Positions 34,671 to 44,898 of a stretch of DNA of 64,000 nucleotides are shown piece by piece. Source of the DNA: Methylorubrum salsuginis (GTDB lineage Bacteria > Pseudomonadota > Alphaproteobacteria > Rhizobiales > Beijerinckiaceae); assembly GCF_900114375.1 (NCBI RefSeq), contig NZ_FOSV01000013.1, positions 1 to 64,000 on the forward strand, read 5' to 3'. Position 1 is the first letter of the stretch; the number at the start of each line of letters is the position of its first letter. The position numbers were made by a program, and so were the translations under genes. Below the pieces are notes generated by a model. It searched no databases, was not told where the DNA came from, and saw only the letters and a list, made by a program, of their open reading frames with translations.

Positions 34671-34869
34671 GCCGCTGCATCGCGGCCTCGGGAGTCGCGT
34701 AGGCCTCCTGGCGATCGACGTTCCAGTAGCGGAGCGCGTCGAGATCGATCGCCTCGCCGGTCACGGCGCAGCGCACGAAGCTGCCGGGCTTGAGCACCCG
34801 CATGGTGCCGTCGCCGTACTCGACCTTGGCCTCGCCGTTGTTCGAACCCCGATCGTAGCGCCCGAGCAT
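34645..34869 (-). CDS. DUF2093 protein
   Basis: 74 residues. Starts MLGRYDRGSNNGEAKVEYGDG, then MRVLKPGSFVRCAVTGEAI, LDALRYWNVDRQEAYATPEAA. This is the characteristic DUF2093 family of alphaproteobacteria, which has no assigned function. Its 3' end overlaps lpxK by 26 bases tail-to-tail, and the gene is next to lpxK in many relatives, so the overlap is probably genuine. Confidence 0.85.
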   Translation of the reverse strand: MLGRYDRGSNNGEAKVEYGDGTMRVLKPGSFVRCAVTGEAIDLDALRYWNVDRQEAYATPEAAMQRLKEIGRAP

Positions 34870-34974
34870 GTCCCTGGCTCCCTGCCGCATCCGCAAGGCT
34901 CTTGCATTACGAGGCGGGAGCACGGCTGTCGACCGCCCCTCGACATCGGCCCCGGCCTCGGGCCAAACGGGGTC

Positions 34975-35421
34975 ATGACCGCGCCCGGCGCCCCCGCCCA
35001 AAGCCCCGATCTCGACGCCCTGTTCGCCGCGGCCTCCGCCGTGCGGGCACGGGCCCACGCACCCTATTCGGGGTTCTCCGTCGGCGCCGCGCTGATCGAC
35101 GAGGCGGGGCGCGTCCATGCCGGCTGCAACGTCGAGAACGCGGCCTATCCGGTCGGCACCTGCGCCGAGGCCGGGGCCGTCGCGGCGATGATCGCGGGGG
35201 GCGGGCGGCGCATCCGGGCGATCCTGATCCTCGCCGACAGCCCCGCTCCGGTCACGCCCTGCGGCGCCTGCCGCCAGCGCATCCGCGAATTTGCCGGGCC
35301 GGACACGCCGATCCTCGCCGCCGGCCCCGAGGGCATCCGCGCCCGCTTCACCCTGGAGGCGCTGCTGCCGGCCTCCTTCGGCCCCGAGCACCTGCCGGAG
35401 CACAGCATCGATGGCGAATGA
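34975..35421 (+). CDS. cdd: cytidine deaminase
   Basis: 148-residue zinc enzyme that deaminates cytidine and deoxycytidine. HAPYSGFSVGAALI, GCNVENAAYPVGTCAEAGAV (zinc Cys63, catalytic Glu65) and PCGACRQRI (Cys96, Cys99) are complete. FTLEALLPASFGPEHL closes the domain as in the homotetrameric form. It is the first gene of a four-gene nucleoside salvage operon and overlaps the next by 11 bases. Confidence 0.93.
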   Translation: MTAPGAPAQSPDLDALFAAASAVRARAHAPYSGFSVGAALIDEAGRVHAGCNVENAAYPVGTCAEAGAVAAMIAGGGRRIRAILILADSPAPVTPCGACRQRIREFAGPDTPILAAGPEGIRARFTLEALLPASFGPEHLPEHSIDGE

Positions 35422-36223
35422 GATCGAGGCCACCGCGACCTTGCGCGACAAGGGGTTCGCCGGCCCGGCCGCCCTGGCGATCGTGACCGGGACCGGCCTC
35501 GGCGCCCTGGTCCAGGCGGTCGAGGAACGGATCAGCCTCGACTACGAACAGATTCCCGGCTTCCCGGCGCCGGGCGTGTCCGGCCATGGCGGGCGGCTGC
35601 ATCGCGGGATGCTCTCCGGGCGGCCGGTGCTGGTGCTGGAGGGGCGCGCCCACGCCTACGAGCGGGGCGATCCCGCCGCCATGCGGGTGCCGCTCGCCAC
35701 GGTCGCGGCTTTGGGCGCGAATCGGGTGCTGATCACCAACGCCTCCGGCTCGCTGATGCCCAAGGCCGGGCCCGGCAGCCTCGTGGTGCTCACCGACCAC
35801 ATCAATCTCTCCGGGTTCAACCCGCTGATCGGCGAGGCCAGCGACGCCCGGTTCGTGCCGATGACGAACGCCTATGCGCCCCGCCTGCGCGCCGCGCTCC
35901 GGGCCGCGGCCGAGATGGAGGGGCTCATCCTGCACGAGGGCGTCTATGCGTGGTTCTCCGGCCCGAGCTTCGAGACGCCCGCGGAAGTCCGCATGGCGGG
36001 ACGGCTCGGGGCCGACCTCGTCGGCATGTCCACCGTGCCGGAGACGATCCTGGCCCGCTTTCTCGGCCTCGAGGTCGCCGCGGTCTCGGCGGTGACGAAC
36101 TTCGCCGCCGGCATCTCGGGGGGCGACCCGCACCATGCCGAGACCAAGGCGGTCGCGGCCCGCGCCGGGGCCGACCTCGCCCGCCTCGCCGCCGCCTTCG
36201 CGGCCCGCCTCCCCGAATCGTGA
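35411..36223 (+). CDS. punA: purine nucleoside phosphorylase
   Basis: 270 residues, trimeric-type PNP that splits purine nucleosides with phosphate. [67 protein letters not shown] and [14 protein letters not shown] with MSTVPE correspond to phosphate and purine binding. The start (ATG 35411) lies 11 bases inside cdd and the stop is 11 bases before the deoC ATG, so the operon is translationally compact. The exact preference (guanosine, xanthosine) is unknown. Confidence 0.91.
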   Translation: MANEIEATATLRDKGFAGPAALAIVTGTGLGALVQAVEERISLDYEQIPGFPAPGVSGHGGRLHRGMLSGRPVLVLEGRAHAYERGDPAAMRVPLATVAALGANRVLITNASGSLMPKAGPGSLVVLTDHINLSGFNPLIGEASDARFVPMTNAYAPRLRAALRAAAEMEGLILHEGVYAWFSGPSFETPAEVRMAGRLGADLVGMSTVPETILARFLGLEVAAVSAVTNFAAGISGGDPHHAETKAVAARAGADLARLAAAFAARLPES

Positions 36224-36234
36224 GGTCCTTTGCG

Positions 36235-36990
36235 ATGACCGCCCCCCTTCCCCCGGACGAGGCCGTGCGGATCGCCGCCCGCGCCCTGCCGCTCCTCGAC
36301 CTGACCGACCTGAGCGAGGGCTGCACGGCGGAGGCGGTCGCGACCCTGTGCCAGCGCGCCGAGCGGCACGCCGTGGCGGCGGTCTGCGTCTGGCCGCGCT
36401 TCGTGCCGCAGGCCGCGCAGACGCTCGCGGGATGCGGCGTGCGGATCGCCACCGTCGTCAATTTTCCGGAGGGCGGCGAGGACGTGGCCGGCACCTTGGC
36501 CGAGACCCGCGCGACGCTCGACGACGGCGCCGACGAGATCGACCTCGTGTTGCCCTACCGTGCGCTCCAGCGCGGCGATGCGGAAGCGGCTCGCGCCATG
36601 GTGGCATCCGTGCGCGAAGCCTGCGGCGACAAGCTGCTCAAGGTGATCCTGGAAACCGGGATGCTGCCGGATGCCGAGACGGTGGCACGGGCGAGCCGGC
36701 TCGCGCTGGAAGCCGGGGCCGACTTCCTCAAGACCTCGACCGGCAAGACTCCGGTTTCGGCCACGCCCGAGGCGGCGGAGGCGATGCTGTCCGTGATCCG
36801 CGAGAGGGGCGGCGCGCGGCCGGTCGGGCTGAAGGTGTCGGGCGGCCTGCGCCGGGTCGAGGATGCCGCGCGCTACCTCGCGCTGGCCGACCGCATCATG
36901 GGCCCGGACTGGGTGAGGCCGAACACGTTTCGGATCGGCGCCAGCGCGCTCCTCGACGATCTGACCCGCGCCGGGGAGGCCGGGGCATGA
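36235..36990 (+). CDS. deoC: deoxyribose-phosphate aldolase
   Basis: 251-residue class I aldolase that cleaves 2-deoxyribose-5-phosphate to acetaldehyde and glyceraldehyde-3-phosphate. [54 protein letters not shown], the Schiff-base Lys in [10 protein letters not shown] (about 165) and [13 protein letters not shown] are all present. The catalytic Lys pair is intact. A GTG at 36220 is an alternative start. Its TGA overlaps the deoA ATG. Confidence 0.93.
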   Translation: MTAPLPPDEAVRIAARALPLLDLTDLSEGCTAEAVATLCQRAERHAVAAVCVWPRFVPQAAQTLAGCGVRIATVVNFPEGGEDVAGTLAETRATLDDGADEIDLVLPYRALQRGDAEAARAMVASVREACGDKLLKVILETGMLPDAETVARASRLALEAGADFLKTSTGKTPVSATPEAAEAMLSVIRERGGARPVGLKVSGGLRRVEDAARYLALADRIMGPDWVRPNTFRIGASALLDDLTRAGEAGA

Positions 36991-38297
36991 GACTCCCGCA
37001 GGAGATCATCCGCGACAAGCGCGACGGGCGGGCCCTGTCCGAGGCCGACATCGCCGGCTTCATCGGCGGGCTGACCGACGCGCGCGTCACCGAGGGGCAG
37101 GCGGCGGCCTTCGCCATGGCGGTGTTCTTCCGCGGCCTCTCCCTCGACGAGCGCGTGGCGCTCACCCGCGCCATGCGGGATTCCGGCTCCGTGCTGACCT
37201 GGGACCTGCCCGGTCCCACCCTCGACAAGCATTCCACCGGCGGCGTCGGCGACACGGTGAGCCTCGCGCTCGGCCCCATGGTCGCGGCCTGCGGCGGCTT
37301 CGTGCCGATGATTTCGGGCCGAGGTCTCGGCCATACCGGCGGCACCCTCGACAAGCTCGCCAGCATCCCCGGCTACGACGTGGCGCCGGGGCTCGACCGC
37401 TTCCGCGCGGTGGTGCGCGAGGCCGGCTGCGCCATCATCGGCCAGACGGCGGACCTCGCCCCGGCCGACCGGCGCCTCTACGCCATCCGCGACGTCACCG
37501 GCACGGTCGAATCCCTCGACCTGATCACGGCTTCGATCCTCTCGAAGAAACTCGCGGCGGGCCTCGACGGCCTCGTCATGGACGTGAAGGCGGGCTCGGG
37601 CGCCTTCATGGCGCGGGACGAGGAGGCACGGGCGCTGGCGCAGAGCATCGTCACGGTCGCCAACGCCGCCGGCCTGCCGACCCGCGCGCTCCTGACCGAT
37701 ATGGACGCGCCACTGGCCTGCGCCGCCGGCAACGCCGTCGAGGTGGCCTACGCCGTCGATTACCTGACGGGGCGCCGCCGCGAGCCGCGCTTCCACGCGG
37801 TGACGATGGCCCTTTGCGCCGAGATGCTGGTGCTCGGCGGCCTCGCCGCCGACCGCGATCGAGCCGAGGGGCGGCTGCAGGCCGCCCTCGATACGGGCGC
37901 CGCCGCCGAAACCTTCGCCCGGATGGTCGGCGCGCTCGGCGGCCCGTCGGACATTCTGGAAGCCTCGGACAGGCACCTGCCGCGGGCACCGGTGGTGCGA
38001 TCGGTGGCTGTGGAGAATGCCGGCACGGTCGTGGCGGTGGACACCCGCGCCGTCGGCCTCACCGTGATCGGGCTCGGCGGTGGGCGCACCCGGCCGCAGG
38101 ACGACATCGACCCGCGCGTCGGCTTTTCGGATCTGGCACGGCCCGGTGACTGGCTCGGCGTCGGCGATCCCCTCGGGATCGTTCACGCGGCGGACGAGGC
38201 GGCGGCGGAACGGGCGGCGGCAGCCCTTCGAGCGGCCTACCGGATCGGTGCGACGGCGCCGGCGGCGCGGCAGGCGATCCTCGAACGGGTCGGCTGA
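36987..38297 (+). CDS. deoA: thymidine phosphorylase
   Basis: 436-residue enzyme that converts thymidine and phosphate to thymine and 2-deoxyribose-1-phosphate. The hallmark [67 protein letters not shown] and [11 protein letters not shown] are present, giving the complete alpha domain and alpha/beta domain. The ATG overlaps the deoC stop (ATGA). It is the last gene of cdd-punA-deoC-deoA; together they salvage nucleosides to bases and central carbon. Confidence 0.94.
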   Translation: MRLPQEIIRDKRDGRALSEADIAGFIGGLTDARVTEGQAAAFAMAVFFRGLSLDERVALTRAMRDSGSVLTWDLPGPTLDKHSTGGVGDTVSLALGPMVAACGGFVPMISGRGLGHTGGTLDKLASIPGYDVAPGLDRFRAVVREAGCAIIGQTADLAPADRRLYAIRDVTGTVESLDLITASILSKKLAAGLDGLVMDVKAGSGAFMARDEEARALAQSIVTVANAAGLPTRALLTDMDAPLACAAGNAVEVAYAVDYLTGRRREPRFHAVTMALCAEMLVLGGLAADRDRAEGRLQAALDTGAAAETFARMVGALGGPSDILEASDRHLPRAPVVRSVAVENAGTVVAVDTRAVGLTVIGLGGGRTRPQDDIDPRVGFSDLARPGDWLGVGDPLGIVHAADEAAAERAAAALRAAYRIGATAPAARQAILERVG

Positions 38298-38306
38298 GTC
38301 TCGACC

Positions 38307-38345
38307 AAAAAAAGGGCCGCGCGCCGGTCCACCCGGCGCGCGGCC
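38307..38345 (-). terminator. terminator of the His-rich gene, shared with the deoA end
   Basis: GGCCGCGCGCCGG and CCGGCGCGCGGCC form a perfect 13-bp stem (38315-38345). On the minus strand it is followed by CTTTTTTT, a textbook intrinsic terminator; deoA ends 18 bases to the left on the other strand. Confidence 0.9.
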
Positions 38346-38360
38346 TCTCGACCCGTCAGC

Positions 38361-38699
38361 TCAGTAGAAGTGATGGTGACGGCGCCAGCCGTGGTGGTGG
38401 CCCCAGTGATGGTGCCGGTGATGACCCCAATGGTGGCGGCGATGGTGGCCCCAGCCATGGTGACGGTGGTGATGATGACCCCAGCCATGATGGCGATGGC
38501 GGTGGAAGCGACGGTGGCCCCAGCCGTGCGGGTGATGCCACTGCACGGTCTCGACGCCCGCGTCGGCGGCGAGCGTGGCGGCGGGCGCAGCCGCGAGCGG
38601 GGCGGCCTCGGCTGCCTGGGTGCCGATCAGCCCTCCGGCGAGAACGGCCATGGCGGCCAGCGTGCGGCGGATGCGCTTGGTCGATATGGTGTTCGACAT
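38361..38699 (-). CDS. secreted histidine-rich protein
   Basis: 112 residues. A signal peptide (RRTLAAMAVLAGGLIGTQAAEAA) is followed by a tail dominated by His, Trp, Gly and Arg: HHPHGWGHRRFHRHRHHGWG, then more HHRHHGWGHH and HHWGHH units. More than a third of the mature protein is His. Such tails can bind nickel, zinc or copper, so a periplasmic metal buffer is the natural inference. No structured domain is visible. ATG 38699 follows a GGGAGTTCAC ribosome-site region. Repeat length could vary between strains. Confidence 0.75.
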   Translation of the reverse strand: MSNTISTKRIRRTLAAMAVLAGGLIGTQAAEAAPLAAAPAATLAADAGVETVQWHHPHGWGHRRFHRHRHHGWGHHHHRHHGWGHHRRHHWGHHRHHHWGHHHGWRRHHHFY

Positions 38700-38835
38700 C
38701 GTGAACTCCCTTCGTCCGGCCGCGTCGAGGCGGCCTCGGAACGAGACGCTAGGAGCTTCGCAATGAACGAGGCCTGAGAAGCGTTCCCACAAACGGAAAC
38801 AATTCTCCGGGGATGATTCTCATCCCAAAACCGTG

Positions 38836-39495
38836 TCAGGCGGTCGGCTTGTCGATCGTCTTGGCGGGTCGGCGGTAGACCCACACGCGAGCGGGCGGCA
38901 GGTTCAGCCACACCCGGTTGGAGCGGCTCGCGGTGTAGCTTCCGGCTTCACAGCGGGCCGGGATCGGCGGCACCACGGCGTAGGTGAACTGCACGAACGG
39001 CGCGCCCGGCTGCATCACGTCGTGGGCGTCCTGCAGCAATTCCATCCGCTTCTCGAGCGGCTTGGTGAAGAGCGGCAGCGAGGAGATCGTCGCGGCACAG
39101 GGCTCGGTGACGATGCTGCCGAGCGTCTCGCGGATGCTGTAGGCGTCGCCCCGGATCACCGTGGTCCGCGGGAAGCGGCGGCGCAGCAACGCGCAGAAAT
39201 CCGGGTTGAACTCCACGAGGATCAGCCGCTCCTGCTCGAAGCCGCGGCGGATCAGCGCCTCCGTGACCGGTCCGGTGCCAGGCCCGAGCTCGATCACGGG
39301 TCCGGGCATCGACGGGTCGGCGTAGGAGGCCATGGTGCGGGCGAGCATCCGCCCCGAGGGGGTGACCGCACCGGTGACGAGGGGACGCTCGAACCACGAG
39401 CGGAGGAACCGGGCCTCGTCGGGCAGCGGCTCACGCTGCTCCCGGATGCGGGTCGCGGCGACGGTTCGGGCGCTGGAACGGCGAAGCGGCGGCAC
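38836..39495 (-). CDS. SAM-dependent phospholipid N-methyltransferase-like protein
   Basis: 219 residues with the GTG at 39495 as start. LRSWFERPLVTGAVTPSGRMLARTMASY, VIELGPGTGPVTEAL (SAM loop), RLILVEFNPDFCALLRRRFP, GDAYSI and ISSLPLFTKP match the Rhizobium-type PmtA/ornithine-lipid methyltransferase group that also resembles rRNA dimethyltransferases. PmtA methylates phosphatidylethanolamine toward phosphatidylcholine. Function is inferred from motif pattern. A GAGG at a good distance supports the GTG; an ATG at 39615 is in frame but its 40 extra residues are Arg/Pro-rich. Confidence 0.72.
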   Translation of the reverse strand: MPPLRRSSARTVAATRIREQREPLPDEARFLRSWFERPLVTGAVTPSGRMLARTMASYADPSMPGPVIELGPGTGPVTEALIRRGFEQERLILVEFNPDFCALLRRRFPRTTVIRGDAYSIRETLGSIVTEPCAATISSLPLFTKPLEKRMELLQDAHDVMQPGAPFVQFTYAVVPPIPARCEAGSYTASRSNRVWLNLPPARVWVYRRPAKTIDKPTA

Positions 39496-39762
39496 GACCG
39501 GTGATCCTCGGATCAGGAGTGGAAGGACGGGGTGGAACCGCTCGCGGGCCGCGCGCGGCTGCAGGGTCCCGGTGTGAGGCCGGGGCTGAGGCGCGCGCTC
39601 GCCGGATCGGCGCACGACCCGGTGGGGAGCGTTCTAGACGACGAAAACCCGCACCCCGTCAAGGCCGGCCGTCCCTGGGCGCGAGGGCACCCGCCGGCCG
39701 CCCGACTGGGACGGCCGCAGGCACAACCGGGTTGGCCCGGTCTTTGATCCCGGCAGCAGGCC

Positions 39763-40920
39763 TCACGTCCGGCCCGCGCCGCTCACGAAGAAATCGCGGA
39801 CCTTGGAGAAGAAGCCTGCGCTTTCCGGGTGGTTCTCGTCGGAGGCCGACTGGTCGAACTCCTGCAGCAGCTCGCGCTGGCGCTTGGTCAGGTTCTGCGG
39901 CGTCTCGACCGAGACCTGGATGTAGAGGTCGCCGACCTCGCGCGAGCGCAGCACCGGCATGCCCTTGCCCTTGATGCGGAACTGCTTGGCGGTCTGGGTG
40001 CCGGCCGGTATGCGCACCTGCGTCTGCGAGCCGTCGATCACCGGCACGGTGATCTCGCCCGAGAGCGCGGCGGTCACCATCGAGATCGGCACGCGGCAGA
40101 ACAGGTCGGCGCCGTCGCGCTGGAAGAAGGTGTGCGGCTTGATCGAGAGGAAGACGTAGAGGTCGCCCGCCGGCCCGCCGCGCAGGCCGCTCTCGCCCTC
40201 GCCGGCGAGGCGAATGCGCAGGCCGTCATCGACGCCCGCCGGCACGTTGATCGAGAGCGTGCGCTCGCGGTTGACCCGGCCGGCGCCGGAGCAGGCGGTG
40301 CAGGGATCGTCCACGACCTCGCCGCGGCCGTGGCAGTTCGGGCAGGTGCGCTCGATGGCGAAGAACCCCTGCGCCGCCCGCACCCGGCCGTAGCCGCCGC
40401 AGGTCGGGCAGGCCCGCGGCTTCGAGCCGGCCTTGGCGCCGGTCCCCGAGCAGACCTCGCAGGCGATGGAGGTGGGGATGCGGATCGTCTCGGTCTTGCC
40501 GGAGAAAGCCTCTTCGAGGCTGATCTCGAGGTTGTAGCGCAGGTCCGCGCCGCGCTCGCGCCCCGGCTGGCCGCGCCCGCGCTGGCCGCCGCCGCCGGGC
40601 TGGCCGCGCCCGTCGCCGAAGAAATTCTCAAAAATGTCCGACATGAAGTCGCCGAACTCGTTGCCGAATCCGGGTCCGCCCCCGCCGCCGCCCTGGCTGA
40701 AGGCGGCGTGGCCGAAGCGGTCGTAGGCGGCGCGCTTCTGGCCGTCGGAGAGGCACTGATAGGCCTCGTTGACTTCCTTGAACTTGATCTCGGCTTCCTT
40801 GTCGCCGGGATTGCGGTCCGGGTGATGGACCATGGCGAGCTTACGGAAGGCGACTTTGAGTTCGCCGTCCGTGGCCGTCTTGGCGACGCCCAAAACCTCG
40901 TAGTAGTCCCGCTTTGACAT
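39763..40920 (-). CDS. dnaJ: chaperone DnaJ
   Basis: 385-residue Hsp40 cochaperone. J domain residues 1-70 carry the HPD motif ([10 protein letters not shown]). A Gly/Phe-rich segment ([30 protein letters not shown]) follows. Four zinc repeats are present: [24 protein letters not shown] and CTACSGAG. The substrate-binding C-terminal domain has [10 protein letters not shown] and [19 protein letters not shown]. It stimulates DnaK ATPase. Its ATG is one base after the stop codon of the small gene that separates it from dnaK, so translation is coupled to that gene rather than directly to dnaK. Confidence 0.96.
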   Translation of the reverse strand: MSKRDYYEVLGVAKTATDGELKVAFRKLAMVHHPDRNPGDKEAEIKFKEVNEAYQCLSDGQKRAAYDRFGHAAFSQGGGGGGPGFGNEFGDFMSDIFENFFGDGRGQPGGGGQRGRGQPGRERGADLRYNLEISLEEAFSGKTETIRIPTSIACEVCSGTGAKAGSKPRACPTCGGYGRVRAAQGFFAIERTCPNCHGRGEVVDDPCTACSGAGRVNRERTLSINVPAGVDDGLRIRLAGEGESGLRGGPAGDLYVFLSIKPHTFFQRDGADLFCRVPISMVTAALSGEITVPVIDGSQTQVRIPAGTQTAKQFRIKGKGMPVLRSREVGDLYIQVSVETPQNLTKRQRELLQEFDQSASDENHPESAGFFSKVRDFFVSGAGRT

Positions 40921-40921
40921 T

Positions 40922-41437
40922 TTATTTCGCCCAGGGAAGTCTGTCAGGCATCACGCGCCGAGTTCCGGCGACACCGATTTGTTGCTCACAATCATCAATG
41001 CTGTTTTTATATTTCGAAAATCCGTCGCTATAGGCTTTATCGATTGCATTCCGATCAGGGCGCAGATCTATTGTCTGCTCATCGTCAATTTTGACGGTCA
41101 TAGCGTTCTGATCGATAACGAAGCCGGCACTGCCAACAGCTTCCTGCAAGCCCTGCGCGGCCTCCACGCAAGCATGTCGGGGTACCGCCGGTTTTGCGGC
41201 TGCCAATACGAGATACTCAATGACGAGATGAACGCGCGCCACATCGCGTTGCAACAATGCCGCAGCGAGATTGTGCTCGGCGAGCATCATGCTGTGATGC
41301 AGATTTCTCATCCCACCACGGATCCTCATCTCCTCGCGCAACTGAGGATCCAATCTCGATTCGGCCCGCGTCGCTACGGAAGCGCATAGCAAAATACCGA
41401 GCGCTGCACCAACGACACGAACGATATGAAAGGGCAC
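40922..41437 (-). CDS. secreted hypothetical protein inserted between dnaK and dnaJ
   Basis: 171 residues from GTG 41437; a GTG at 41488 would add 17 and start seven bases after the dnaK stop. The shorter start gives a textbook signal peptide ([20 protein letters not shown] before ESRLD). The mature part is helical and charged: [59 protein letters not shown] and [16 protein letters not shown], with two Cys. Family not recognised. Base composition, particularly 40980-41110, is visibly more AT-rich than the flanking chaperone genes, suggesting recent acquisition. The TAA is followed by one base and then the dnaJ ATG. A hairpin lies at its start region. Confidence 0.6.
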   Translation of the reverse strand: MPFHIVRVVGAALGILLCASVATRAESRLDPQLREEMRIRGGMRNLHHSMMLAEHNLAAALLQRDVARVHLVIEYLVLAAAKPAVPRHACVEAAQGLQEAVGSAGFVIDQNAMTVKIDDEQTIDLRPDRNAIDKAYSDGFSKYKNSIDDCEQQIGVAGTRRVMPDRLPWAK

Positions 41438-41461
41438 GGCCGGGATAGCCCCGACCGTGCC
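41428..41461 (-). terminator. stem-loop after dnaK (attenuator-like)
   Basis: On the minus strand GGCACGGTCGGG and CCCGGCCGTGCC form a 12-bp stem (one G-U pair) around GCTAT, 33 bases after the dnaK stop, followed by CTTTC. The T-run is short. It overlaps the 5' part of the inserted gene and could limit read-through to dnaJ. Confidence 0.5.
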
Positions 41462-41494
41462 AACGTTCGATAGGCTCAGGCGAAGCACGCCGGA

Positions 41495-43411
<1,917 letters not shown>

Positions 43412-43570
43412 GGTGGGATCCCTCTGTTCGCTGTTTCAAGCAGACCGCCGAGCCCCGAAGCAGCTCGACCCATGGCGGTACAAAACTTCCAGGCTTGAGA
43501 ACGGGATGGATCCGAAGCGCGGCTCCCGGGGCAGGATGCGCTTTCAAGGCCTCGTCCCGTGTCTCGGCGC

Positions 43571-43599
43571 ATATAAGAAGACGGCTACGCCGCCGCAAG
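43571..43599 (-). promoter_or_regulatory. RpoH (sigma-32) promoter of dnaK
   Basis: Minus strand: CTTG at 43599-43596, 18-base spacer, CTTATAT at 43577-43571, then GCG. This matches the alphaproteobacterial heat-shock consensus CTTG-N17/18-CYTATNTNNG at every defined base. The predicted start near 43564 leaves a leader of about 150 bases before dnaK. Confidence 0.75.
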
Positions 43600-43781
43600 A
43601 ACGGGCGGAGACGCGCGAACCACGTCCCACAATCCCGTGTTCCGTGGGAGTTTTTGGGAATTGGTGCCGCCGCGCGGGCTTTTCCCGTTGCCAGGCTGCC
43701 ACGCCCGCGCCACGGGTGGCGTGCTAGAGAGAATTGACGCCGACCGAACGACCGGCCCCGAGCCAGGATGGCGAAAGCCTG

Positions 43782-44810
43782 ATGCGACTGCCCGTCCCGT
43801 TACGTCCCGCCGCACGGCCCACCCGCTTCCGGCGCATAGCCGCAGCCGGCCTTTTCGGCCTCGTCGCGCTCAGTCCCGCCGGGGCCCAGGCTCAGAACTT
43901 CTTCGAGGAGCTGTTCGGGATCGGCAAGGCGGCCAAGCCCCCCGCCCCGCCGCGCAACGTGCCGGTCCAGCCGCCCGCCCCCGTGCCGGGTGAGCCCGGT
44001 GCACCGGCCCTGCCCGGCGAGGGGGCCGAGACCCGGCCGTCCGCGCCGCCGGTGCCGCGCCAGCCCGTGGTGCTCAAGGTACCGGCCGAGGACAACGTCG
44101 TCGGCCAGGATCTCCTGCTCAACGGCCTCACCGGCTCGCTCAAGATCGAGAAGGCCGGCGGCGCCTACACCGCGCTGATGACGCTGCCGGGCACCAAGGT
44201 CTCGCAGCCGACCGAGACCTGCTCGGTCAAGCTCAATGCCGGCAAGCCGGTGACGCTGACGGCGGAAGGCCGCTCGCAGGGCGTGTCGCGCTTCTCCGCC
44301 AACGCGGCCGAATGCCCGCTCAAGCTCGACGTGCTCGACGGCAGCGTGCTGGCGACCCCGCTCGGCGACAAGGTCTGCACCTTCACCGCGCAGGATTGCG
44401 CCACCACGCCGAGCGGCCTGTGGGGGCCGGGCGCGGCGGCCTTGATCCCCCAGGCGGGCGAGTTCGACACCGCCCGCGGCGTCGCCGACCGGGCGGTGCG
44501 CGACAATTTCAAGCTGATGACCCAGCGCTCCCGCGGGCAGGACGTGCGGCCGATCGTGCAGGAGCAGGCCGCCTTCTCGTCCGACCGCGAGCAGGCCTGC
44601 CGCACCTATGCCCGCGAGGGCGCGCACGGCTATTGCCACCTGCGCTACACCGAGGCGCGGGCCATCGCGCTCGCCACCCGGCTCGGTGCCAACACCGCGA
44701 GCCCGACGGCGTCCAATACGCCCGCCCCCCGGCCGCGCCGGCCCAAGCCTGCGGTGGATGGGGTGAATCCCGATGCCGCCGGCGGCGGCGATCCGTTCGC
44801 CGAACAGTGA
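43782..44810 (+). CDS. exported protein with LprI-like C-terminal region
   Basis: 342 residues. Signal peptide RIAAAGLFGLVALSPAGAQAQ, then a Pro-rich linker. A central domain (about 105-220) has TCSVKLNAGKPVTLTAEGRSQGVSRFS, CPLKLDVLDGSVLATP and CTFTAQDCATTPSGLWGP with paired Cys. A C-terminal helical segment has DREQACRTYAREGAHGYCHLRYTEARAIALATRL, which resembles the LprI lysozyme-inhibitor-type domain (Cys-Cys pair around helices). Proposed envelope protein with unknown function. ATG 43782 is chosen; a TTG 48 bases earlier is in frame. Hairpin follows the stop. Confidence 0.65.
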   Translation: MRLPVPLRPAARPTRFRRIAAAGLFGLVALSPAGAQAQNFFEELFGIGKAAKPPAPPRNVPVQPPAPVPGEPGAPALPGEGAETRPSAPPVPRQPVVLKVPAEDNVVGQDLLLNGLTGSLKIEKAGGAYTALMTLPGTKVSQPTETCSVKLNAGKPVTLTAEGRSQGVSRFSANAAECPLKLDVLDGSVLATPLGDKVCTFTAQDCATTPSGLWGPGAAALIPQAGEFDTARGVADRAVRDNFKLMTQRSRGQDVRPIVQEQAAFSSDREQACRTYAREGAHGYCHLRYTEARAIALATRLGANTASPTASNTPAPRPRRPKPAVDGVNPDAAGGGDPFAEQ

Positions 44811-44816
44811 TCCGCT

Positions 44817-44840
44817 CCGGCCCGCGTCACCGCGGGCCGG
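44817..44840 (+). terminator. stem-loop after the LprI-like gene
   Basis: CCGGCCCGCG-TCAC-CGCGGGCCGG is a perfect 10-bp stem, six bases after the stop codon. No T-run follows, so it is a probable rather than classic terminator; it separates this gene from the oxidoreductase. Confidence 0.5.
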
Positions 44841-44898
44841 AACTCCGCTTTCGCCCGCCCTGTTGCGCCGAGGTCCCCCGGAGCCTCGCGAGCGCGCC

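Noticed and set aside
38361..38560. CRISPR or tandem repeat array suggested by repeated GTGGTGATG-like units
   Set aside because: These are codons of the His/Trp/Gly repeats in a secreted protein; unit length is irregular and there are no spacers.
43434..43440. CTTGAAA on the minus strand close to the dnaK start as a heat-shock -35
   Set aside because: Its -10 would fall in the ribosome site or coding region; the match at 43571-43599 is much better.
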